Positions 15,229 through 22,589 of a stretch of DNA of 35,796 nt are shown in pieces (position 1 is the stretch's first letter; every line of letters starts with the position of its first letter). The DNA comes from Sphingomonas sp. S2M10 (GTDB lineage Bacteria > Pseudomonadota > Alphaproteobacteria > Sphingomonadales > Sphingomonadaceae). The notes under the pieces are model-generated. The model saw only the letters and a program-made list of their open reading frames with translations, had not been told where the DNA came from and did no database searches. The position numbers and the translations under genes were made by a program. The stretch lies in contig NZ_JAAILI010000017.1 in the NCBI RefSeq assembly GCF_012650175.1, positions 1 to 35,796 of the forward strand, read 5' to 3'.

Positions 15229-16755
15229 TCAGCCGGCAAGCTGGCGGATCAGCTCGCGGTGGCCGGGCAGATCCGCCACCGCCTGCTCGCCGAAGCTGCG
15301 GATGCGCGCGAACTGGCGCGCCGCCGCCTCGGCATGGGGGAAGCCGTCGCGGGCGGCGGCGAGATCGGTGGAAAAGTCCATCCCGTAGAGGATGTACTGA
15401 TAGTTGAAGAAGGCGAAGCTCTCGACGTCGAGCAGGAAGTCGAAGCGGCTCGGCGGGCGATGCCGCCATTGCTCCAGCAGTGCCCGGAGCGTTTCGGGGA
15501 TCGAAGCCGGATCGCGATTGTCCCGCCAGAACGGCTCCTCGCGCCGGCTGAGGCAATAATGAAGCTTCAGGAAATCGACGATCCGGGCATAGCGCGCCGC
15601 CATCAGCGCGTTGAAGCGCGCGGCCGGGGCATCGACCGGGCCGGCATGGGGGAACAGCTCGGCGATCATGGCCGCCGCCGCCTCGATCAGCACCACGCCG
15701 GTCGCCTCCAGCGGCTCCAGGAAGCCGCCGGAAAGGCCCACGGCCACGCAGTTCTTCACCCAGGGCGCGCGGCGATAGCCGGGATCGAAACGGATCAGCC
15801 GCGCGTCATGCGGTGCACCGCCGAGATGCTTGTCGAGGATCTCCGCGGCGCGCTCCGCGTCCAGATGCGCCGAGGAGAAGACGCAGCCGATCCCGCGTGC
15901 ATGCTGCAGCCCGATGTCCCAGGTCCACCCGGCCTCGTGCGCGGCGGCGATGGTCGTCGTCGCGATCGGCGCTTCGGGATCGGCATAGGGCAGTTTGCAG
16001 GCGAGCGCGCGATCGGTGAACAGCTGGTGCCGCACCGAGGTGAAGGGCGATCCCATCGCCTTTCCGATCAGCGCGGCCTCGAAGCCCGAGCAGTCGATAT
16101 AGAGATCGGCGGCGAGCGCGCCGTGCTCGCGCGTCTCGATCCGGTCGATGGCGCCGTCAGGGTCGGTATGGGCGTGAAAAACCTCACCCTCCAGATGCAC
16201 GACGCCGAGTTCGATCGCCCGTTCGCGCAGCATCTGCGCCAGCCGCACTGCGTCGAAATGATAGGCATAGGTGAGCGGGCCGCCATAGCCCGCCTCTTCC
16301 ACGCGCTTCGGCGCCCGACCCTGCGCCGCGACACGATTCTGGATCGTCATCGCCTCGGCGAAGGGCGGTCGCGCCGCGGCCGGTTGCAACAGCCAATAGG
16401 GGACCAGCCCGGCACCATCGGCGTGAAACGGCGCCTCGAAGGGGTGGAGAAAGCGGTGGCGCGCGCCGTCGGGCCGCGGCGCATGCAGCCAGTCGTCGAA
16501 GCGTATCCCCTGCTTGAAGGTGGCGCCGGCGGCGCGCACGAAGCGGCGTTCGTCGATGCCGAGGAATTGCAGTGTCTCGCGGATCGTCGGGAACCCGCCT
16601 TCTCCGACGCCGACGATACCCAGCGCCGGCGATTCGAGCACCGTGATCGAGAAGCGCTGCTGGCGCGCGACATCAAGGTACCGCGCGAGATAGGCGGCGG
16701 TGAGCCAGCCGGCCGTACCGCCGCCCAGGATCAGGATCCGCCGCATCGGGTTCAT
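15229..16755 (-). CDS. Flavin-dependent tryptophan-halogenase-family protein
   Basis: 508 residues from the ATG at 16755 (an ATG at 16746 is also possible). An FAD-binding GGGTAGW (11-17) opens the protein. VGVGEGGFPTIRETL follows, then Lys81 in ATFKQGIRFDDW, matching the catalytic lysine of PrnA/RebH. DCSGFEAALIGK and the C-terminal GLSGGFLEPLEATG also fit the family. The family signature WxWxIP reads WTWDIG (277-282), with glycine in place of proline. No tryptophan-pathway or reductase gene is nearby. Related genes of Caulobacter, Xanthomonas and sphingomonads often sit with TonB receptors and sugar uptake loci, so the substrate may not be free tryptophan. An operator-like site at 16891-16906 resembles the sucrose-locus palindromes. 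Confidence 0.85.
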   Translation of the reverse strand: MNPMRRILILGGGTAGWLTAAYLARYLDVARQQRFSITVLESPALGIVGVGEGGFPTIRETLQFLGIDERRFVRAAGATFKQGIRFDDWLHAPRPDGARHRFLHPFEAPFHADGAGLVPYWLLQPAAARPPFAEAMTIQNRVAAQGRAPKRVEEAGYGGPLTYAYHFDAVRLAQMLRERAIELGVVHLEGEVFHAHTDPDGAIDRIETREHGALAADLYIDCSGFEAALIGKAMGSPFTSVRHQLFTDRALACKLPYADPEAPIATTTIAAAHEAGWTWDIGLQHARGIGCVFSSAHLDAERAAEILDKHLGGAPHDARLIRFDPGYRRAPWVKNCVAVGLSGGFLEPLEATGVVLIEAAAAMIAELFPHAGPVDAPAARFNALMAARYARIVDFLKLHYCLSRREEPFWRDNRDPASIPETLRALLEQWRHRPPSRFDFLLDVESFAFFNYQYILYGMDFSTDLAAARDGFPHAEAAARQFARIRSFGEQAVADLPGHRELIRQLAG

Positions 16756-16862
16756 GGCCGCTTTGCTACGGCCCTGCGCGGCGCGGGGCAATGACAACAA
16801 TGCGGTTAGCGGCGCAACAAAAGGCCCGGCCACATCGTATCGCAAGCGGAATAAATTGGCGT

Positions 16863-16878
16863 TGTCAATGTTTTGACA
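16863..16878. promoter_or_regulatory. Inverted repeat between halogenase and LOV genes
   Basis: TGTCAATGTTTTGACA has 6-base arms TGTCAA/TTGACA around 4 bases. Each arm read outward also matches a -35 hexamer (TTGACA), but no good -10 is found at 17 bases on either strand. It may be a regulator site for the divergent genes. Confidence 0.3.
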
Positions 16879-16890
16879 TGCGCAAGCCTG

Positions 16891-16906
16891 TTGCAATCGC
16901 TTGTTT
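16891..16906. promoter_or_regulatory. Third LacI-type operator-like site
   Basis: TTGCAATCGCTTGTTT shares 12 of 16 bases with the perfect palindrome at 8470-8485; the TTGCAATCG half is intact. It lies 136 bases upstream of the halogenase start and 77 bases upstream of the LOV gene. It could place either gene in the same regulon, or be a site for a related LacI protein. Confidence 0.4.
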
Positions 16907-16982
16907 CGCTACCCGTTTGGCCATATCCTGGATCAGTTGTCGGGACAGGTCGTTCTGCTTCCCTAATGAGGCTTCAGCAGAC

Positions 16983-17543
16983 ATGACTCCGGACGAACTC
17001 CCACAGCCGCTCCGCGACTATTTCGAAAGCTCGCCTGTGGCCCTGTCGCTCGGCGAGGCGACGGGGGATCATCCGCTGCTGCTCACCAATCAGCGGTTCC
17101 GCGACCTTACCGGCTATGCAACAAGCGATATCATCGGGAAGAATTGCCGGTTTCTTCAAGGCGATAGCGATAATCGGGAAGCGCGGGTCCGCATTCATGC
17201 CTTTCTCGGCGACGATGCGCAGACCAGCGTGCGCACCGCCATCCTCAACTTCCGCAAGGACCGCACGCCGTTCGTCAATCTCCTCTACATGTCCAAGCTG
17301 CGTGCGATCACCGGTGAGGTGCGCTATATCTTCGCCTCGCAGTTCGACGTCAGCCGAACCCAGCCCGACCGGCTGAGCGACTATGATGCGGCGCTGGGGC
17401 AAACGATTGCGCGACTCGCCCCCGTCGTTGCGGAGAGCGGGATTGCGGTGGAAGGCACGCTGATCACCATCGCCAACACGGCGGCGACGATCGCGCAGGC
17501 AAAGATGACGCTGGCCGATCTCGACAAGAGCAGCTTCCTGTGA
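16983..17543 (+). CDS. Short LOV (blue-light photosensor) protein
   Basis: 186 residues. A PAS/LOV core (about 15-130) contains GKNCRFLQGDSDNREA with the photoactive Cys55, which forms the flavin adduct, and the flavin-binding Asn/Gln pattern (FVNLLYMSK, IFASQFDVS). A C-terminal helical extension of about 55 residues carries no recognisable output domain. The start ATG at 16983 has GAGG about 12 bases upstream. Its stop overlaps the GTG start of the CheB-CheR-HWE kinase (GTGA), so the two are translationally coupled and the LOV protein probably modulates that kinase. Short LOV proteins are known from alphaproteobacteria and Pseudomonas; a link to a CheB/CheR fusion is inferred from overlap. 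Confidence 0.9.
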   Translation: MTPDELPQPLRDYFESSPVALSLGEATGDHPLLLTNQRFRDLTGYATSDIIGKNCRFLQGDSDNREARVRIHAFLGDDAQTSVRTAILNFRKDRTPFVNLLYMSKLRAITGEVRYIFASQFDVSRTQPDRLSDYDAALGQTIARLAPVVAESGIAVEGTLITIANTAATIAQAKMTLADLDKSSFL

Positions 17544-20500
17544 ACGCGCCCTTCGAGATTGGTGCCGCCGCGCTGCCGGTGGTAGGGATCGGCGCTTCCG
17601 CAGGCGGACTGGAAGCGCTGCGCGAGATGCTCGCCCCCGCGCGGGCGCCCACCGGCATGGCGTTCGTTATCGTGCAGCATCTCGATCCCAATCACGAGAG
17701 CATGCTGGCGCAGCTGCTCGATCGCCAGACCAGCCTGGAAGTGCTCCAGTGCGAAGGCGGCGAGCGGATCGAGGCGGACAAGGTCTATATCATCCCCCCG
17801 GGGCATGGCCTGGCGATCCGCGGCGGTACGCTGGAACTGACCGATTTTGCCCAACCCCGCGGCCTTCGCCGCCCGATCGACGATTTCTTCCTGTCGCTCG
17901 CCGCCGACCAGCAGGGCAATGCGGCCTGCGTGATCCTCTCCGGCACCGGCGCGGACGGCACGATCGGGCTGCGCGCCGTCAAGGAACATGGCGGCGTGTG
18001 CCTGGTGCAGGAGCCGGAGAGCGCACGCTATGACGGCATGCCGCTGTCGGCGGTGGGCACCGGCCTGGTCGATTTCGTCAAGGCACCGGGGCAGATGCTC
18101 GATTGCCTTCACGCCTTCTTCCACCGCAGCGGCGGGGAGGAGCAGAAGGAAGAGGCGTCGCTCGTCGCCGACCATGTCGACGAACTGTGCAAGGTCCTCC
18201 GCACCGCCGTGGGGCACGACTTTTCCGGCTACAAGCGCACCACGCTGATCCGGCGGATCGAGCGGCGGATGCATGTGCTGGGCATTACCAGCGGCCGTAC
18301 CTATCTCGCGCGCGCCAAATCGGATTCCGACGAGTGCGAGGCGCTGTTCCGCGACCTGCTGATCAACGTCACCCGCTTCTTCCGCGATGCCGACCTGTTC
18401 GATCGCCTGCGCACCCAGGTGATCGAGCCGCTGATGCGCAGCTGGACGGGCGAGGAGGACATCCGCGTCTGGATTCCCGGCTGCTCTTCGGGAGAAGAGG
18501 CCTATAGCATCGCCATGCTGTTCGCCGAGGCGGCGCGCAAGCTCGCCTTGCCCTCCACCGGCGTGCAGATCTTTGCGACCGATATCGACGAGCAGATGCT
18601 GCAGATCGCGCGCAACGGGGTCTATCCCATTTCCGCGCTGGTCGATCTGCCGCCGCCGCTGCGCGAACGCTACACGCTGCCGCATACCGAGCGCTTCCAG
18701 ATCGTGCCGCAGATCCGCGACATGATCCGCTTTTCCAACCATAGCCTGGTCAAGGATCCGCCCTTCTCGCGGATCGATCTGGTATCGTGCCGCAACCTGC
18801 TGATCTACTTCGACGATCGCCTGCAGCAGACGGTGATGCCGCTGCTCCATTATGCGATCCGGCCGGAAGGCTATCTGTTCCTGGGACCGTCGGAGACGAT
18901 CGGCCGGTTCGACCATCTGTTCCCCGCGATCGACGGCCAGGCGCGGATCTTCCAGCGCTCGCCGGGGGCACCCAACTATCCCATCGACCTGCCGGGCAGC
19001 GCGCGTGCACGCAGCCCGCGCGAGGACCGGCACGAGCGCCAGGCGGGCCGTGTCGGTGCCGAGGAAACCGCGGCGGTCCGCCGGCTGATCGATCGCTACG
19101 CCCCCGCCAGCCTGGTGCTCGACCAGGAAGGCGTGATCATCGCTGCCTATGGGCGTCTCGGCCGCTATTTCGACTTCCCCGTCACCCGCACCGGCGGATC
19201 GAGCGCGATCGGCCTCGCCCGCCCGGGCCTGCGCAACGTGCTGGGCCCGCTGCTCCGCGCCGGCCGCGACAAGCGCAAGCGGGTGGTGGCACGTGACGTG
19301 ACCGTCGATTCAGAATATGGCAGCCAGGCGATCGACGTGGTCTGCGATCCGATGCCCGACGGCACCTTGCTGTTCGTATTCCGCGAGACCGCGCCCTTCC
19401 GCCCGGCGCTGGACGAGGACACCGCCGAGCTCGACGCCGGCGACGATCATCTCGATGCGCTCGAGGACGAGCTCCGCGTCACCCGCCACCGCCTGCGCAC
19501 CACGGTGGAGGAATTGGAGACCGCGAACGAGGAGCTGAAGAGCTCCAACGAAGAAATGATGTCGATGAACGAGGAGCTCCAGTCGACCAACGAGGAGCTG
19601 TCCACCGTCAACGACGAGCTGAAGAGCAAGGTCGATCAACTCACCGTCGCCAATTCGGACCTGCGCAATTTCTTCGAATCGACCGATCTCGCGGTGGTGG
19701 TGCTCGACGCCGATCTGCGCATCCGCAGCTTCACCGAGGCGGCGACCGCGCTGTTCCCGCTCCAGCCGAGCGACCGCGGCCGCCCGCTGGCGGATGTCGC
19801 CAGCCGGCTGTCTGGCAGCGACTATCTGGCCGATGCGCGCGCGGTAATCGCCGGCGAAGGCGCGCTCCAGCGCCGGGTGACGACCCAGGATGGCAGCCGT
19901 ACCCTGTCGATGCGCACCCTGCCCTATCGCGCGCAGAACGGCACCACCGACGGCGCCACATTGGTGCTGACCGACATCACCGACGCGCTGTCGCTCGAAC
20001 GCGCGCTGGCCGCCGAGCGCGAACGGCTCGACATGGCGATCCGCGCGGGCGGCATCGCGGTGTGGGAATATCGCGTCGATACCGGCGAGACGGTGGTCGA
20101 TGATCATGCCCGCCATGTGCTCGGCATTCCCGACAGCACGGCGCTCGACGACCCGGAGGCGCGGCTCGACCGGCTGCATCCGGAGGACCGCCCCCGCTTC
20201 GACGCCGAACTCGCCCAGGTAATCGCCGAGGGCGGCGACCTGGAGATCAGCTACCGCATCCTCGACGGCGAAGCGGTGCGAAGGATCAAGACATTCGGCC
20301 GCATGGTCAGCGATTCCGGCCCGCGCAGGCTGGTCGGGGTCTCGATCGACGTCACCCCCGAATATGCCTTGGCCGAGACGCGCGAGCTGATGCTGCGCGA
20401 GATGAACCACCGGGTGAAGAACCTGTTCGCGATCGTCAGCGGGATGATCTCGGCCGGCGCCCGCAGCCATGACGACGTGACGCGCTTCGCCAACGACATG

Positions 20501-20986
20501 CGCGAGCGGATCGCGGCGCTGGGCCGTGCCCATTCGCTCGCCGCGCCGGCGGGTGCGCTGCAATCGATCGACCTGGCAGAGCTGGTCGCGGCGACGCTTG
20601 CACCATATCGGGATCATGCCGCCATCGAAATAACGGGACCGGCAGTCAAGATTCATCGGACCTGTTTGTCCCCGCTTGCGTTGATGCTGCACGAATGGGC
20701 GACGAACGCGGTCAAATATGGGGCACTCGGTGCGAATGGTGGGGAACTCACCGTCGTGTGGAGCCGTGTGCCCGATGGTGTTCGGCTCGATTGGCGCGAA
20801 ACCGGAGATCGGCCCGTTTCGGTGGAATCGGGCACCGGCTTCGGCACGATTCTGGTACAAACCTCATCGCGCCAGCTGGGCGTGACCGTCACTCGATCGG
20901 CGGAGGACCATGTCTTCGCCATCCAAATCCATCTGCCTGCGAAAGTGCTTGCGAATGACGAAGACGGTGATGCTCATCGAGGATGA
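17540..20986 (+). CDS. CheB-CheR-PAS-PAS-HWE histidine kinase fusion protein
   Basis: 1148 residues from a GTG start that overlaps the LOV gene. Domains: CheB methylesterase (about 12-195; Ser20 in GASAGG, His47 in QHLDP, Asp139 in GTGADG); CheR methyltransferase (about 205-475; SAM loop VWIPGCSSGEEAYS at 310-323); a linker; a coiled coil rich in EELxxxNEE (about 640-705); PAS (about 705-815); a second PAS (about 825-945); and an HWE/HisKA_2-type kinase. The kinase has the H-box EMNHRVKNLFAIVSGM (His957), the N-box HEWATNAVKYGAL (1051-1063) and the WxE element WRE (1085-1087). No membrane segment is seen. HWE kinases often feed the alphaproteobacterial general stress response or receivers. 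The receiver gene begins inside its 3' end. No chemoreceptor is nearby, so methylation targets may be internal to the protein or encoded elsewhere. Confidence 0.93.
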   Translation: MNAPFEIGAAALPVVGIGASAGGLEALREMLAPARAPTGMAFVIVQHLDPNHESMLAQLLDRQTSLEVLQCEGGERIEADKVYIIPPGHGLAIRGGTLELTDFAQPRGLRRPIDDFFLSLAADQQGNAACVILSGTGADGTIGLRAVKEHGGVCLVQEPESARYDGMPLSAVGTGLVDFVKAPGQMLDCLHAFFHRSGGEEQKEEASLVADHVDELCKVLRTAVGHDFSGYKRTTLIRRIERRMHVLGITSGRTYLARAKSDSDECEALFRDLLINVTRFFRDADLFDRLRTQVIEPLMRSWTGEEDIRVWIPGCSSGEEAYSIAMLFAEAARKLALPSTGVQIFATDIDEQMLQIARNGVYPISALVDLPPPLRERYTLPHTERFQIVPQIRDMIRFSNHSLVKDPPFSRIDLVSCRNLLIYFDDRLQQTVMPLLHYAIRPEGYLFLGPSETIGRFDHLFPAIDGQARIFQRSPGAPNYPIDLPGSARARSPREDRHERQAGRVGAEETAAVRRLIDRYAPASLVLDQEGVIIAAYGRLGRYFDFPVTRTGGSSAIGLARPGLRNVLGPLLRAGRDKRKRVVARDVTVDSEYGSQAIDVVCDPMPDGTLLFVFRETAPFRPALDEDTAELDAGDDHLDALEDELRVTRHRLRTTVEELETANEELKSSNEEMMSMNEELQSTNEELSTVNDELKSKVDQLTVANSDLRNFFESTDLAVVVLDADLRIRSFTEAATALFPLQPSDRGRPLADVASRLSGSDYLADARAVIAGEGALQRRVTTQDGSRTLSMRTLPYRAQNGTTDGATLVLTDITDALSLERALAAERERLDMAIRAGGIAVWEYRVDTGETVVDDHARHVLGIPDSTALDDPEARLDRLHPEDRPRFDAELAQVIAEGGDLEISYRILDGEAVRRIKTFGRMVSDSGPRRLVGVSIDVTPEYALAETRELMLREMNHRVKNLFAIVSGMISAGARSHDDVTRFANDMRERIAALGRAHSLAAPAGALQSIDLAELVAATLAPYRDHAAIEITGPAVKIHRTCLSPLALMLHEWATNAVKYGALGANGGELTVVWSRVPDGVRLDWRETGDRPVSVESGTGFGTILVQTSSRQLGVTVTRSAEDHVFAIQIHLPAKVLANDEDGDAHRG

Positions 20987-21308
20987 GCTGTTCGTGGCGC
21001 TGGATGTGCAGGATGTGGTGGAAGAAGCCGGCTTCGCGGTGGACGGCCCCTATGTCTCGGTGGCGGAGGCGCTCGAAGCGGTGGCGAACCATCTGCCGGG
21101 CTGCGCGATCCTCGACGTGCGGCTGACCGACGGCGAAGTATTCCCCGCCGCCGACGTGCTGCGCGACGCGGGCGTGCCGATCATCTTCCATTCGGGCCAT
21201 GCCGATGCGACCTCGCTGCGCGGTCGCTATCCCCACGCGCTGGTCTGCTCGAAGCCCTGTTCGCCGAGCGCGCTGCGTGCCGCGGTGGAGACCGTGTTCG
21301 GGCGCTGA
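20955..21308 (+). CDS. Single-domain response regulator of the LOV/HWE operon
   Basis: 117-residue receiver. Acidic pocket Glu9/Asp10, phospho-acceptor Asp54 in AILDVRL, switch Ser80 and Lys100-Pro101. There is no output domain. Its ATG at 20955 lies 32 bases before the stop of the HWE kinase gene, in another frame, so expression is tightly linked. Receivers of this kind commonly accept phosphate from HWE kinases and act as sinks or signalling adaptors in alphaproteobacteria; the direct partnership is inferred from the overlap. Confidence 0.88.
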   Translation: MTKTVMLIEDELFVALDVQDVVEEAGFAVDGPYVSVAEALEAVANHLPGCAILDVRLTDGEVFPAADVLRDAGVPIIFHSGHADATSLRGRYPHALVCSKPCSPSALRAAVETVFGR

Positions 21309-21334
21309 GGCAGTGCTGACTCGCTAGCGGTCTG

Positions 21335-22468
21335 TCACAGGCGCTCGACCGAGGCGTGGATCGGCAACAGCGCCGCACCCAGCGCGGAACCGGCCCCGCC
21401 CAGGCCAGAGATTTCGATCGCGTAGCGCCCCCGTGTCCGCGCCGCGACATGGTCGCCCCAGGTGATCGCGCGGCCGTTCAACCGATCGGCCAGGCCGTGC
21501 ATGATCGGCGCGGGCAAGGGGCTCATCAGCCGGATGGCGCCGGGATCGAACCAGGCCAGCGCAGAGTTGATCGCCTGGAGAAGCTGGTCGGCGGCCCGCT
21601 CCAGCCAGCCTTCGATCGTCGCCTCATGTCCCGCAATCGCATCGGCGAAATCGGCCAGCGATTCGACCCGACAGCCGGCCGCCTGCAGCGTCGCGATCAG
21701 GTCCAGCGTGGTCGGGCGCGGGCGATCGCCGGGATAGAACATGCCGATTTCCCCCGCACCGCCCAGTTCGCCGCGCATCAACCGGCCTTCATGGACGATC
21801 CCCGCGCCTACGCCGTGCCCGAGCAGGATCACCACCGCCGTCGTGCAGCGTCCGATCAGGCCGCCCAGATAATATTCCGCCAGCGCCGCGGCGGTGGCGT
21901 CATTCTCCATCCAGACGGGCAGACGCAGCGTCTCCTCGAAAATCGTCCGCAGCGGCGCATCCTTCCAGCCCGGCAGGTTGCGCACGACGTGCCAGCGGTT
22001 GCCGTCGCCCGAAAGCGCCGGCCCCGGCACGCTGAAGCCGACGCCGTAGATGCGGCTGCCCAGCAGGCGATGCTCCAGCGCGAGATCGTGGATGCGACGG
22101 TCCACATGCCGGGCGAAGCAATGCGGGTCTGTCGGCGCCAACTTTTCCGAGGTCAACGACACCACTCCCCCGGCATAATCGACCAGCGCGATTTCCAGCA
22201 GGCCGGCATAGATCGCCACGCCCACCGCATAGCCGCCGGCCGGCGAAATGCGCAGCGGCACCGTCGGCCGGCCGCGACCTGCCAGCGCCTCGGCCGGCAG
22301 TTCCTCCACCAGCCCCTGCGCGAGAAGCCCCTTGGACAGCTTGGAAACCGCACCGTTGCTGATCTGCAGCGCATCCGCCAGCGCCGAGCGCGATTGCGGC
22401 CCGCCGGTTCGGAGTTGCCGAAGCAGGCGTTTCTCCTCGTCGAGCAGCAGGATCGCGGAGTGTCTCAT
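21335..22468 (-). CDS. ROK-family transcriptional regulator (NagC/XylR type)
   Basis: 377 residues from the ATG at 22468. A winged HTH (about 10-60; RSALADALQISNGAVSKLSKGLLAQGLV) is followed by a sugar-kinase-like ROK fold with GYAVGVAI, GVGFSVPGP, the ENDATAAALAE loop (188-198) and GHGVGAGIVHEGRLMRGELGGAGEIG. The cysteine-rich zinc motif that normally follows GEIGH is absent (GEIGMFYPGDRPRP), so metal-supported sugar sensing may differ. It is divergent from the TonB receptor at 22590 across 121 bases holding an AT-rich inverted repeat, and probably controls that gene. The ligand is presumably a sugar or sugar derivative, unproven. The start lacks a strong ribosome site. Confidence 0.85.
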   Translation of the reverse strand: MRHSAILLLDEEKRLLRQLRTGGPQSRSALADALQISNGAVSKLSKGLLAQGLVEELPAEALAGRGRPTVPLRISPAGGYAVGVAIYAGLLEIALVDYAGGVVSLTSEKLAPTDPHCFARHVDRRIHDLALEHRLLGSRIYGVGFSVPGPALSGDGNRWHVVRNLPGWKDAPLRTIFEETLRLPVWMENDATAAALAEYYLGGLIGRCTTAVVILLGHGVGAGIVHEGRLMRGELGGAGEIGMFYPGDRPRPTTLDLIATLQAAGCRVESLADFADAIAGHEATIEGWLERAADQLLQAINSALAWFDPGAIRLMSPLPAPIMHGLADRLNGRAITWGDHVAARTRGRYAIEISGLGGAGSALGAALLPIHASVERL

Positions 22469-22505
22469 CTTCGGTAGCGGATAGCAGCACGCCGATGGGT
22501 TCGCG

Positions 22506-22531
22506 ATTAATTTTCCCAAAAATAAATAAAT
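22506..22531. promoter_or_regulatory. AT-rich imperfect inverted repeat, candidate ROK operator
   Basis: ATTAATTTT, CCC, AAAAATAAAT form an imperfect palindrome in an otherwise GC-rich genome, between the divergent ROK regulator and TonB receptor. NagC/Mlc-type ROK proteins are known to bind TTATTT/AAATAA-type sites. It may also contain the promoter. Confidence 0.4.
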
Positions 22532-22589
22532 CTGTCATGCCGGGCTTCCATCGGCGCCCCGAGTTCAGAACACACCGGGGGAATATCCG

